Source: Sphingomonas sp. JC676
GTDB taxonomy: Bacteria > Pseudomonadota > Alphaproteobacteria > Sphingomonadales > Sphingomonadaceae
Assembly (NCBI RefSeq): GCF_014489075.1
Contig: NZ_JACTGR010000002.1
Location: 1-64,000 of the forward strand
DNA: 64,000 nt
Reading direction: 5' to 3'
The notes under the pieces are model-generated. The model made no database searches, had not been told where the DNA came from, and saw only the letters and a program-made list of their open reading frames with translations. This document shows, piece by piece, positions 16,430-24,682 of the stretch; position 1 is the stretch's first letter, and each line of letters begins with the position of its first letter. The position numbers and the translations under genes were made by a program.

Positions 16430-17929
16430 ATGACCGAAGCACCACGCAGCCGGGTCGTGATCGCTGGCGGAGGGACGGCAGGCTGGGTCGCCGCTGCGGC
16501 GCTGATCCGCCATTTCGGGCCGCTGCTCGACGTGACGCTCGTCGAATCGGATGCGATCGGCACGGTGGGCGTGGGCGAATCGACCATCCCCACGGCGCGC
16601 ACCTTCCATGCGCTGCTCGGCATTCACGAGCACGTCTTCATGCGGGAGACGAACGCGACCTTCAAACTCGGCATCGCGTTCGAGAACTGGAATCGCGACG
16701 GGGATCGCTATTTCCATCCTTTCGGCACGATCGGGCGATCGCTGCCGCTTGCCGAGTTCCAGCATTTCTGGCTGGAAGCGCGCGGCCGCGGATTCGGTGG
16801 CGCCTATATCGATTATTCGCTCGAGGGCCAGGCGGCTGCGGCCGGCAAGTTCGCGCTCGGCGATCCCGCTCCGCTCGCTTATGCCTATCATCTCGACGCG
16901 ACCGCCTATGCAAAGTTCCTGCGCTCGCTCGCCGAACCGGCCGGCGTGCATCGCGTCGAAGGTAAGATCACCAGCGTCGAGCGCGACAGCGAAAGCGGCG
17001 ATATTGCTGCTTTGGTTCTCGACTCGGGCGTGCGCATCGAGGGCGATCTCTTCATCGACTGTACCGGCTTCCGCGCGCTGTTGATCGAGGGCGCGCTGGA
17101 AACCGGGTTCGACGACTGGGGCGAATGGTTGCCCACCGACAGCGCGTTCGCCGTGCAGTCGGAAACGACTGAGGCGCCGGTGCCCTATACCCGCGCGATC
17201 GCGCACGGCGCCGGCTGGCGCTGGCGCATCCCGCTGCAGCACCGCATGGGCAACGGCCTGGTCTATTCCAGCGCGCATCTTTCCGATGACGAAGCACGGT
17301 CCCGTCTGCTGGACGCGGTGCCAGGCAAGCCGCTCTTCGATCCGCGGCTGCTCCGCTACCGCACCGGCGCCCGGCGCAAGATGTGGAACCGGAATTGCGT
17401 ATCGCTCGGCCTTGCGAGCGGCTTCATCGAGCCGCTCGAATCGACAAGCATTCACCTGGTGATGATCGCGGTCACGCGGCTGCTGCAGAATTTCCCGTTC
17501 CGCCGCGATACGGAAGCGCTCGCCGAGCGCTTCAATGTCCAGTCGCGCGCCGAGTGGGAGCATGTCCGCGACTTCATCATTCTCCACTACAAACTCAACC
17601 AGCGCGACGACACGGACTTCTGGCGCGAGCATGCGGCGCGGGCGATCCCGGATACCCTCGCCGAACGCATCGCGCTCTTCCGCGAAGCCGCGATCGCCTA
17701 TCAGGGTTCGGACGATCTGTTCCGCATCGACAGCTGGAACGCGGTGATGATGGGCCAGGGCATCATGCCGCACGATCATCACCGCATGCCGGCCATGATG
17801 CCCAGCGCCGATCTGGAGCGCGCGCTGAGCGACCTGAGGGCGGGCATTGCGGCGACGCTGCCGACGCTGCCGAGCCACGCCGATTTCCTGGCGCAATATT
17901 GCGCACGGGCGGAGGGCAACGTTGCTTAG
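16430..17929 (+). CDS. Flavin-dependent tryptophan halogenase-like protein (halogenase 1)
   Basis: 499 residues. FAD-binding GGGTAGW lies at 13-19. The halogenase lysine that forms the chloramine or activates HOCl is in ATFKLGI (Lys79, the same number as in PrnA). WRWRIP at 263-268 is the WxWxIP signature, and the conserved active-site Glu is in PLESTS (Glu337). All expected catalytic residues are therefore present. Substrate is unknown: genes of this branch sit with sugar TBDRs rather than natural-product clusters. SapC and TBDR 1 lie upstream on the same strand. No flavin reductase is nearby, so FADH2 must come from elsewhere. Confidence 0.9.
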   Translation: MTEAPRSRVVIAGGGTAGWVAAAALIRHFGPLLDVTLVESDAIGTVGVGESTIPTARTFHALLGIHEHVFMRETNATFKLGIAFENWNRDGDRYFHPFGTIGRSLPLAEFQHFWLEARGRGFGGAYIDYSLEGQAAAAGKFALGDPAPLAYAYHLDATAYAKFLRSLAEPAGVHRVEGKITSVERDSESGDIAALVLDSGVRIEGDLFIDCTGFRALLIEGALETGFDDWGEWLPTDSAFAVQSETTEAPVPYTRAIAHGAGWRWRIPLQHRMGNGLVYSSAHLSDDEARSRLLDAVPGKPLFDPRLLRYRTGARRKMWNRNCVSLGLASGFIEPLESTSIHLVMIAVTRLLQNFPFRRDTEALAERFNVQSRAEWEHVRDFIILHYKLNQRDDTDFWREHAARAIPDTLAERIALFREAAIAYQGSDDLFRIDSWNAVMMGQGIMPHDHHRMPAMMPSADLERALSDLRAGIAATLPTLPSHADFLAQYCARAEGNVA

Positions 17930-18069
17930 AATCCGCCAGTCGTCGGTTCCGCGAACTGCTGTTTGAGCGATGCAGTCAGGGACTTTGAACGCAGGGATAT
18001 TGCGAGAGGCCAGCGATTCTCAAGGCTACATAATCTCGTACGTGAGGACGCTACGTTTTATCTCTCGCG

Positions 18070-18564
18070 TCACCGGCTAGCCTTGAACGCCTCCCAACGC
18101 GCCTGGCGCTCGTCGCGATACGCGGGATTGAGTTCGGCGATCATATCTCCGCGATACAATGGCAGGCCGCAGGTTTCGCACACCGGGCCCAATCCCGCCG
18201 GGCCGCCACAGGTCTGGTGGGTATAGTAGATCGCCCGGCCTTCCTCAGGCGACTTGCACCACGCCTCGCCCCAAGCGCGTAGCGCCAGGATCACCGGATA
18301 AAAGGCCTCGCCTTTCTCGGTCAGGTGATATTCGTGTCGCCGCGGCCGCTCGCTGTAGAGCCGCCGCTCGACCAGCCCATCGGCCTCAAGAGCCTTCAGG
18401 CGCGCCGCGACCATCTGCGGCGTGGCGCCCGTCTGCGCCTGAATTTCCTCGAAGCGATGACTGCGCATGAACAGCTCGCGGAGGATCACCACGGTCCAGC
18501 GATCGCCAACGACGGCCTCGCTGCGCGCAACCGGGCAGAGGGTTTGGGGAGCGTTATCATCCAT
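18070..18564 (-). CDS. HxlR-family transcriptional regulator
   Basis: 164 residues from the ATG at 18564, giving MDDNAPQTLCPVARS. A longer frame from 18594 would run into the probable operator. The winged helix has the HxlR pattern: CPVARSEAVVGDRWTVVILRELF, QAQTGATPQMVAARLKALEADGLVERR and HEYHLTEKGEAF. The C-terminus adds a Cys-rich segment (TCGGPAGLGPVCETCG) that could bind metal or sense thiol oxidation, beyond the usual core of about 110 residues. It is divergent from the Ohr gene, with inverted and direct repeats between them, so it probably represses ohr and itself. Confidence 0.88.
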   Translation of the reverse strand: MDDNAPQTLCPVARSEAVVGDRWTVVILRELFMRSHRFEEIQAQTGATPQMVAARLKALEADGLVERRLYSERPRRHEYHLTEKGEAFYPVILALRAWGEAWCKSPEEGRAIYYTHQTCGGPAGLGPVCETCGLPLYRGDMIAELNPAYRDERQARWEAFKASR

Positions 18565-18568
18565 AAAT

Positions 18569-18615
18569 ATAGTCACTTTTATTTTCATAGTCACTTGAAG
18601 CTATGATTGTCATAG
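18569..18615. promoter_or_regulatory. Probable HxlR operator region
   Basis: Two direct copies of ATAGTCACTT (18569-18578 and 18587-18596, 18 bases apart) are followed by the inverted repeat CTATGATTGTCATAG (18601-18615). The block is AT-rich and lies between the divergent HxlR and Ohr genes, where such repressors normally bind. Confidence 0.6.
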
Positions 18616-18681
18616 CAAATATGGGCTGCCGTTGCAGCGGATGCAACCGGCCCGCTCCGACGGCCGAGATTCAGAAAGGAA

Positions 18682-19122
18682 ATGACGATGGAAGCGTACC
18701 GCACCCATCCGAACGAGAAGCTTCTCTACACCGCCCGGACTCACACGATCGGTGGTCGCGAGCAGGGCCATGCCCAAAGCTCGGACGGTCAGCTCGACGT
18801 CCGGCTCTCGATCCCCGGCTCGAGCCGGCCCGGCACCAATCCCGAACAACTACTCGCAGCGGGCTGGTCGGCCTGTTTCGAAGGCGCGCTCGGCCGCGCG
18901 GCACGCGCGCACGGCGTCAAGCTTGAGACCGGTCCCGAGATCGATGCCGAGATCGACCTCAACCAGGCCGACGACGGCCTGTTCCTCCGCGCCCGGCTCT
19001 CGGTGACCCTGCCCGGCGTCGACCGCGCGGTCGCGGAGACGCTCATCGCTGAAGCCGAGCAAACCTGCCCCTATTCCAAGGCGCTGCGCGGCAATGTCGA
19101 TGTCGCCATCACGCTGATCTGA
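18682..19122 (+). CDS. Ohr/OsmC-family organic hydroperoxide resistance protein
   Basis: 146 residues. Thiol peroxidases of the Ohr type use two cysteines, visible here in AGWSACFEGAL and AEQTCPYSKAL. RLSIPGSSRPGTNPEQLLA is the family signature around the active-site Arg/Glu. The start at 18682 has AAAGGA a few bases upstream. It detoxifies organic peroxides in the cytoplasm with lipoyl or thiol reductants. It is the first gene of a short run with a SRPBCC-like protein 11 bases downstream, and is divergent from HxlR. Confidence 0.88.
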   Translation: MTMEAYRTHPNEKLLYTARTHTIGGREQGHAQSSDGQLDVRLSIPGSSRPGTNPEQLLAAGWSACFEGALGRAARAHGVKLETGPEIDAEIDLNQADDGLFLRARLSVTLPGVDRAVAETLIAEAEQTCPYSKALRGNVDVAITLI

Positions 19123-19133
19123 AAGGATTTATC

Positions 19134-19658
19134 ATGAACGACCATGAAATCGTCGATTCGAGCTTCTCCGCGATCATCAATGCGCCGCTCGACAAGATCG
19201 ATCTGCCCAAATGGGCCTTCACGCTGCCCGAGCATGAATATCAGGGCGCCTCGCCCGCGCACGTCGCTGCTGGCTTCACCACCGCCCCAGATGGCAAGCG
19301 GATGTCGATCAATGTCGAGGTCATCGGCGGCAGCCCGATGGTGCAGCATTATGTCGAGACGCTGGGCGAGAAGCACCATCTGGTCCTGGAATCGGTCTCC
19401 GACGTGTTCACCCCCACCGGCCGCACCACGATCCACGTGCTGTGGGAACTGAGCGTCAAGGCGCTCGACGACGGACGCGTCGAGTTCACCAACCATGTCC
19501 GCTCGCGCGCGACTGAGGAGCATCTGGCGTTCCTCGATCGCCAGGGCATCCCCTTCGAGGTGTTCCGCGCGCAGCGCCAGCCCATGTCGATCGCCCATAA
19601 CCAGGGCGAGACGCCGCTCTTCGCAGCCAGCATCGAACGCGCGGCGTTGGGGAACTAA
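19134..19658 (+). CDS. Uncharacterised protein cotranscribed with ohr (SRPBCC-like)
   Basis: 174 residues, no signal or membrane segment. The alternation of strands with an amphipathic C-terminal part (TTIHVLWELSVKALDDGRVEFTNHVRSRATEEHLAFL) suggests a START/SRPBCC-type ligand-binding fold, but I do not recognise a named family, so this is tentative. It follows ohr by 11 bases with AAAGGA before the ATG, hence very probably the same mRNA and the same HxlR control. Confidence 0.7.
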   Translation: MNDHEIVDSSFSAIINAPLDKIDLPKWAFTLPEHEYQGASPAHVAAGFTTAPDGKRMSINVEVIGGSPMVQHYVETLGEKHHLVLESVSDVFTPTGRTTIHVLWELSVKALDDGRVEFTNHVRSRATEEHLAFLDRQGIPFEVFRAQRQPMSIAHNQGETPLFAASIERAALGN

Positions 19659-19751
19659 CCGCTTGTCGCGTCAATACTTCAAATCTGGAGGCGCCCTCCA
19701 CACGGCGGGTCAGCAGCCACTCAAATCTATGAACAAATGGAGAAACTAGTC

Positions 19752-20045
19752 ATGTCGAGGCTTGCAATCATCGGTACAATCGAGGTCGTGCCGGGCACGA
19801 GAGAGCGGCTTTTGACCGCGCTGGCGGCGCACAAGGCGCGTTGCCTGGCCAATGAGCCCGGGACGCTGCAGTTCGAGATCCTTGCCCCGCGCGAGGAGGA
19901 AGCACGCGTGCTGCTCTACGAGGTCTATCAGGACGATGATGCATTCGAGGTGCATCGAAACGGACCGTCCATCGCGCGATTTCGAGAAGAGACCGCGAGA
20001 ATGGTCGAAGGCCTTCATGTGACGAAGTGCACGTTCGTGCCCTAA
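19752..20045 (+). CDS. Antibiotic biosynthesis monooxygenase (ABM) domain protein
   Basis: 97 residues from the ATG at 19752, with GGAG eight bases upstream. The ABM ferredoxin-like fold is seen in AIIGTIEVVPGTRERLLTALAAHKARCLANEPGTLQFEI, YEVYQDDDAFEVHRNGPSIARF and the last strand. Close relatives are quinol or heme-type monooxygenases without cofactors, often induced with HxlR/Ohr modules. It is separated from the upstream gene by about 93 bases, so coregulation is likely but not certain. Confidence 0.85.
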   Translation: MSRLAIIGTIEVVPGTRERLLTALAAHKARCLANEPGTLQFEILAPREEEARVLLYEVYQDDDAFEVHRNGPSIARFREETARMVEGLHVTKCTFVP

Positions 20046-20118
20046 CCACGAAAGGGCCGCCCAAGGTTGGGGACAATAGCGTCCGATGTCGTTTGGCCGC
20101 CCGAGTGCTCAACACGCC

Positions 20119-22137
20119 TTAGTCGAGGGATCGGAAACGTATCGCCGTCCCGCCGCCGGCCGCCAACGCCAGGGTCAGCGTGTCTGCCCGCGTCACGATA
20201 CGCTTTTCGATCCGATAGGCAGTCGGGTTGGTCCGATAGTCCGCGCCTGGGGCGTCCGCGTAGATCTGCGCCTCATAGCGCTTGCCTGGCGCCAGGAAAT
20301 CGAGCGGCTGCGAGAGGGTCCGCATGTTCTCGTCGGTGATCGCGCCCAGATACCATTCGCCGGCCCCTCCGCGCTGCTGCCGGGCAACCACGACGAAATC
20401 GCCGATCTCGGCCTGGAGCGTGCGCGACGTCTCCCAGTCGGTCGGCACATCGCGGATGAACTGGAAGGCGTCCGGACGCACGTCGTAATTCTCGGGCAAA
20501 TCGGCTGCCATCTGCACCGGCGAATAGAGCACGACATATTCGGCCAGCTGCGTCGCGAGCGTCGATTGGACGCGTAGCGTCACGTCGGTCTGGCCGTGCG
20601 CAAGGTCGAAGATTCCCGGCGTGAAATCCATCGGTCCGCCCAGCATGCGTGTGAACGGAAGGATCGCGAGATGCTCGGGCGGATTGGTGGGTATGCCCCA
20701 GGCGTTGAACTCCTGACCCCGCGCGCCCTCGCGACTGATCATGTTCGGCCAGGTGCGCCGCAGGCCGGTGTCCTTCACCGGCTCGTGCGCGTCGATCGCG
20801 ATGCGGTATTTCGCGGCAACCTGCGCGACCTTCAGATTGTGGCGGACCATGTATTGGCCGGCAAACCATTGCAGGCCGCCATCCGCATCGACGATGTCGC
20901 CACTATGGTGGACATAACCGGTCTTGACCACATGGACGCCAAGCTTGGCATAGAACGCCATCGCGTCCTCGAGTTGCGCCTCGTAATTGACGACCGCGCC
21001 GCCGGTCTCGTTATGCCCGATCAGCGCGACGCTCTTGCTCTTGGCATAGGCGGAGAGCCCGGGGGCGTCGAAATCGGGATAGGATTTGGTGAAGCTGAAC
21101 TTGTCGCCATTGGCGATCCAGTCGCCGTCCCAGCCCTGGTTCCAGCCTTCGACCAGCACTCCGTCGAAGCCGTTCTTGGCGGCGAAATCGATGTACCGCT
21201 TCACATTCTCGGTGTTCGCGCCGTGCCGATAACCGCTGCCCCAGGTCGAATGCTTGAGATGCATTTCCCACCACACGCCGACATATTTACCGGGCTTGAA
21301 ATAGCTGACATCGCCCAGCTTGTTGGGCTCGTTGAGATTGAGCTCGATCCGGCTGTCGGCAAGCGCGCCGGGCGTGTCGCCGATCAGCACCGTCCGCCAC
21401 GGCGTGGTGAACGACCCGGTCTTGCGTGCAGCGACCCCGTCCGGCCACGGCATCAGCGACGCGGTCAGCGTGCCCGTGCCGTTACCCGCGAGCAGCATGC
21501 TCGGGAAATCGACCAGGGCCGCCTCGTGGAACGACAGATACAGACCGTTCGCGCCCTTCAGCGTCAGCGGCGTCTCCGCCAGCGTGATCCGGCGGGCATC
21601 GGTCTGGGTATAGAGATACTCGTCGCGCTCCTGGCCGAGCGCCTGATACCACCAGGCCTGGTAGGATCCGACCGGGCGGAACTGGGTGCGATCCGCGGTC
21701 ACCTTCACCGCCTGCCCTGCCGGTATGCTCGCATAGCCATAGCGGAATCCGATGCCGTCATCGAATATCCGGAAGGTCACGTCGACATGGGCGTTGAGCG
21801 ATGTGTCGCCCGTCAGCGTGACTATCAGCTCGTTGTGCCGATCGCGGATGACGCGCTGTTCGCCCCAGGGCTGCTCCCAGCTCGTGTCGACCGAGCTCCG
21901 GCGCGGATTGCCGATGGCGCTGAAGCGCGCGCTCTGTTCGCCGTCGAAGCTCAGCCCGAGTTCCGCCGGTGCCAGTATCTCGGTCCCCCGCCGCATGACC
22001 GAATAGAGCGCCCTGCCGCCCTCCACGTCGACACACACCTCCAGGACATTTCCCGGCGACTTGGCGCATTCGCGTGCTTGGGCGACGGCCGTGCTCGACA
22101 GGAGAGCCGCAAGGGAGAGAGCGAGAGGGCGGAACAT
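20119..22137 (-). CDS. Glycoside hydrolase family 97 (probable alpha-glucosidase)
   Basis: 672 residues from the ATG at 22137, chosen for the AAGGA before it and the signal peptide MFRPLALSLAALLSSTAVAQA; upstream codons in frame are an Arg/Ala-rich artefact. It has the GH97 N-terminal beta-sandwich (FRIFDDGIGFRYGY), the catalytic barrel (GVWWEMHLKHSTW, GFDGVLVEGWNQGWDGDW, IDAHEPVKDTGLRRTWPN) and the C-terminal sandwich. GH97 contains inverting alpha-glucosidases (SusB) and retaining alpha-galactosidases. The SLC45-like transporter nearby favours alpha-glucosides. It is the last gene of the TBDR 2 operon, 47 bases after the cupin. Confidence 0.9.
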   Translation of the reverse strand: MFRPLALSLAALLSSTAVAQARECAKSPGNVLEVCVDVEGGRALYSVMRRGTEILAPAELGLSFDGEQSARFSAIGNPRRSSVDTSWEQPWGEQRVIRDRHNELIVTLTGDTSLNAHVDVTFRIFDDGIGFRYGYASIPAGQAVKVTADRTQFRPVGSYQAWWYQALGQERDEYLYTQTDARRITLAETPLTLKGANGLYLSFHEAALVDFPSMLLAGNGTGTLTASLMPWPDGVAARKTGSFTTPWRTVLIGDTPGALADSRIELNLNEPNKLGDVSYFKPGKYVGVWWEMHLKHSTWGSGYRHGANTENVKRYIDFAAKNGFDGVLVEGWNQGWDGDWIANGDKFSFTKSYPDFDAPGLSAYAKSKSVALIGHNETGGAVVNYEAQLEDAMAFYAKLGVHVVKTGYVHHSGDIVDADGGLQWFAGQYMVRHNLKVAQVAAKYRIAIDAHEPVKDTGLRRTWPNMISREGARGQEFNAWGIPTNPPEHLAILPFTRMLGGPMDFTPGIFDLAHGQTDVTLRVQSTLATQLAEYVVLYSPVQMAADLPENYDVRPDAFQFIRDVPTDWETSRTLQAEIGDFVVVARQQRGGAGEWYLGAITDENMRTLSQPLDFLAPGKRYEAQIYADAPGADYRTNPTAYRIEKRIVTRADTLTLALAAGGGTAIRFRSLD

Positions 22138-22184
22138 GGAGAGTCCTTTGCTTCGGAGTTTGGTCGGCAGGCGGCGGGGCACGG

Positions 22185-23195
22185 TCACGGTCCGCGCGCC
22201 AACCTGATTCGCAATTGCTGCTTGAGTGCTGCACGATCGCGCGACGCCATCCTGCCGAGCGGCCCGCGCAACATCGCCGGCAAATGATCGGTGCGGTCGC
22301 CTTCGCTCTGGAAGACATAGGCGGCGAACATCGCGCGCCAATATTCGCGCTCGGGCGCCGGAAGGTCCTTCAGCGCCAGCAGCGCGGCGAGGAAGATATC
22401 GTGCGGATTCTCCAGCCCGTCGGGCTGCGCGCCCCACCAGTAATTGACCATCGCGTTATAGGGCGCCGCGGAGGTGACGTGATGCCACCAGTAACGCGGC
22501 ATGACGATCGCATCGCCCGGCTCGAGATGCGCGACCCGGGCGGCGGCGAGCGCGGCGGCGAAGCGCGGAAAGTGCGCGAGATCGGGCGCCTCCGGATCGA
22601 CCAGCGACAGCGGCGGTGGATTGTCCGGCGGGCCGATATAGAGATTGCCGACCTGATCGGGCGGAAACAGCACGAAACGCCGCTGGCCCGCGATCACCAC
22701 CGCCAGGTTGTGGTCGCGGTCATTGTGGATCTGCGTCTTGACCGGCCCGCCGAGCCAGAGCCGCGGCGTCGTGTCGCCCGGCACTAGCGGCATCGGGTTT
22801 TCCGGCGCGAAGCCGGGCAGTTGTGCAAGTGGCAGCATCTGGATCGCCACGACCGGCGCCTCGGCCCGGCCGGCAAGCGCGGCAATCCGGTCGAGCGTCT
22901 CGCCCAATGGTCTTTGCCGCTTGGTGAAGCTGAACTCGCTCAGATCGGGTCCATAGCCGAAGTGCCCAAGCGCAGCGGCCGGCGCTTCCATTACAGGTAC
23001 GGAAACACCCTCGCCCATCGCCCGCAAATAGGTGTTGAGCACATCGGGCGAGCGGCGCCCGGCCGCCACCGATGGCCACAGGGCGGCGAGCCCCTGGACG
23101 ACGGCCGGCTGGCCCTGTTCGACCAATTCGGCCAGCGCTTCGGGCGTCGAGACACTGCGCTCCGCAATACGCGGCAGATCATCGAGCATTGTCAT
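22185..23195 (-). CDS. JmjC-like cupin (cupin_8) protein, putative Fe(II)/2-oxoglutarate hydroxylase
   Basis: 336 residues, soluble. The metal-binding facial triad is visible: HxD in KTQIHNDRDHNLAVVI and the distal His in GDAIVMPRYWWHHVTSA, with GQRRFVLFPPDQ between, typical of the cupin_8/JmjC hydroxylases that modify protein side chains or small molecules. It starts four bases before the stop of the halogenase-like pseudoenzyme (ATGA overlap), so the two are translationally coupled. Genes of this family recur with TBDR/halogenase loci. Substrate unknown. A hydroxylase beside a halogenase suggests sequential modification of one substrate, which is inference. Confidence 0.88.
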   Translation of the reverse strand: MTMLDDLPRIAERSVSTPEALAELVEQGQPAVVQGLAALWPSVAAGRRSPDVLNTYLRAMGEGVSVPVMEAPAAALGHFGYGPDLSEFSFTKRQRPLGETLDRIAALAGRAEAPVVAIQMLPLAQLPGFAPENPMPLVPGDTTPRLWLGGPVKTQIHNDRDHNLAVVIAGQRRFVLFPPDQVGNLYIGPPDNPPPLSLVDPEAPDLAHFPRFAAALAAARVAHLEPGDAIVMPRYWWHHVTSAAPYNAMVNYWWGAQPDGLENPHDIFLAALLALKDLPAPEREYWRAMFAAYVFQSEGDRTDHLPAMLRGPLGRMASRDRAALKQQLRIRLARGP

Positions 23196-24682
23196 CGTGG
23201 TGCGGCCGGCCGCAGACCGGCGAGATACTGGTCATGGTTGGGTTGAGCGAGCACCTTGTCCTTGATGAAACCCAGCATGCGGCGGAATTCGGTATGCATG
23301 AGCTCCGGCGCGACCGGGTCGATCTCGGGAATCCAGCTGTTGGAGATCAGCCCGTGACCCAGGAACAGCGCGTGCCAGCTGTCGTTCGGAAAACTCTCAT
23401 CCTCGAGCACCGCGATCTGGCCACGTGCCGCAAAGGTATCGATCTTGTGCGCCAGTGTGACGGGGCAGCAGCAGGCGCGCGCCTTGTCCCAGAAGTCGCC
23501 GGCATAGCGGGCCAGCCGGTAGTGCGCCGCCTGGAAATCGCAGAGCCGGTCCAGCAGCCGCGCCATCGCCTCGTTATAGTCGCGGCGCTCGGCGGCGAAG
23601 TCGGCGGTGGCGGGAAAGCGCGACAGCAAATGGACCAGGCTCAGCTGGACGCCAAGCATCTCGATGCCGTGCAGCGGATCGAAACGCGCGGACGCTGGCC
23701 CAATTGCCACGCAGTTCGCTACCCAAGGTGCCCCGTGTCGCCCCGGATCCGAGGCCAAAAGCGAGACTTCAGCGGGCACGAAGCCACAGAGCGAGGGCAG
23801 CCCGTCAAACACCTTCTCCTCGGCTGCTTCGGTCGAAAAGGCAGCGACAAGGTGCGTCTGCTCCTGGCTGGGATGGAGGCTCGCCCAGCCCCAGTCGGTC
23901 GCGACGACCTGGCCATAAGCCGGAATGCTGCGCATCCGAGGACCCCGCGCGCGCAACACGCGATCGGCGGGAACGATATCGCGCCAGCTCAACCACTCGG
24001 TCCCCGGCATGTGGCCGATCAGCAGCCCCAGATCGCTGGCATCGACGAAAAAGTCTCCCGCGACCCGCAAGCCGTCGTCCAGCCCCACGGCCGCGATCGC
24101 GCCATTGTCATGCTTCTCGACAACTAGGCCGGCAGTTTCGTGCACAATCGTGCCGTCCTGCTTCACCAGCGCGCGGAGGCTCCGCGCATAAGCGGCCGCG
24201 GGCAGGTGATAGCCATAGTCGGTCCGGCCGAAGATCTCGGTATCCGCATCGGGAAGCAACATGCGGCCATTGAGCGCCGCCGCTTGTGTCAGGCTGAAAT
24301 CGCCGAACGCCGCCGCGAGGCCATGACGCCGCGCCTTGAGCCAGTAGGCAAGGAATTCCTTCCCCTCGACCGGCGCGCCATGCGAACCATAAGCGTGGAA
24401 GAACGGCGGCTGCATGCCCGCACCATCGATAAATCGCTGCCCTAGCGAAAAGCTGCCGCGCGTCGCCCTGAGCAAATTGGTCTCGGAGATGCGCAGGATG
24501 TTGTGCAGCGCTTCGAGGGCCGGCTGGGTGACATAGACGTGCGAGGCGTCGATCGTCGATGGCAGCGAGACGACCTCTACCGTGACGCCCGCGGGCGCAA
24601 GCGCCGCGCGGATCACGCTGGCCGCAAGCCAGAGCGGCGCGTCCTGGCCGACCAGGACGACGCGCGAGACCGGCCCGCTCAC
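23192..24682 (-). CDS. Tryptophan halogenase paralogue lacking catalytic residues (pseudoenzyme)
   Basis: 496 residues from a GTG at 24682 that overlaps the previous stop as GTGA; a longer frame to 24706 would overlap further without a better site. The overall fold follows halogenases (YGYHLPAAAYARSL, FFVDASDLGLLIGHMPG, WVANCVAIGPASARFDPLHG). However, the FAD motif GGGTAGW is replaced by GQDAPLW, the lysine motif ATFKLGI by GSFSLGQ (Ser79), the WxWxIP by WGWASLHP and the Glu of PLEST by His (PLHGI). It therefore probably cannot halogenate. It is kept full-length between an intact halogenase and a cupin gene, which argues for a structural or regulatory role rather than decay. Confidence 0.85.
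   Translation of the reverse strand: MSGPVSRVVLVGQDAPLWLAASVIRAALAPAGVTVEVVSLPSTIDASHVYVTQPALEALHNILRISETNLLRATRGSFSLGQRFIDGAGMQPPFFHAYGSHGAPVEGKEFLAYWLKARRHGLAAAFGDFSLTQAAALNGRMLLPDADTEIFGRTDYGYHLPAAAYARSLRALVKQDGTIVHETAGLVVEKHDNGAIAAVGLDDGLRVAGDFFVDASDLGLLIGHMPGTEWLSWRDIVPADRVLRARGPRMRSIPAYGQVVATDWGWASLHPSQEQTHLVAAFSTEAAEEKVFDGLPSLCGFVPAEVSLLASDPGRHGAPWVANCVAIGPASARFDPLHGIEMLGVQLSLVHLLSRFPATADFAAERRDYNEAMARLLDRLCDFQAAHYRLARYAGDFWDKARACCCPVTLAHKIDTFAARGQIAVLEDESFPNDSWHALFLGHGLISNSWIPEIDPVAPELMHTEFRRMLGFIKDKVLAQPNHDQYLAGLRPAAPR

Noticed and set aside
16403..17896. 497-codon open frame antisense to halogenase 1
   Set aside because: Sense strand carries all halogenase motifs; the antisense product is low-complexity.
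20596..22287. 563-codon open frame antisense to GH97
   Set aside because: Shadow of GH97; no recognisable fold.
23192..24682. Halogenase-like gene as a third active enzyme of its cluster
   Set aside because: FAD loop, lysine, WxWxIP and glutamate are all replaced, so it was called a pseudoenzyme.
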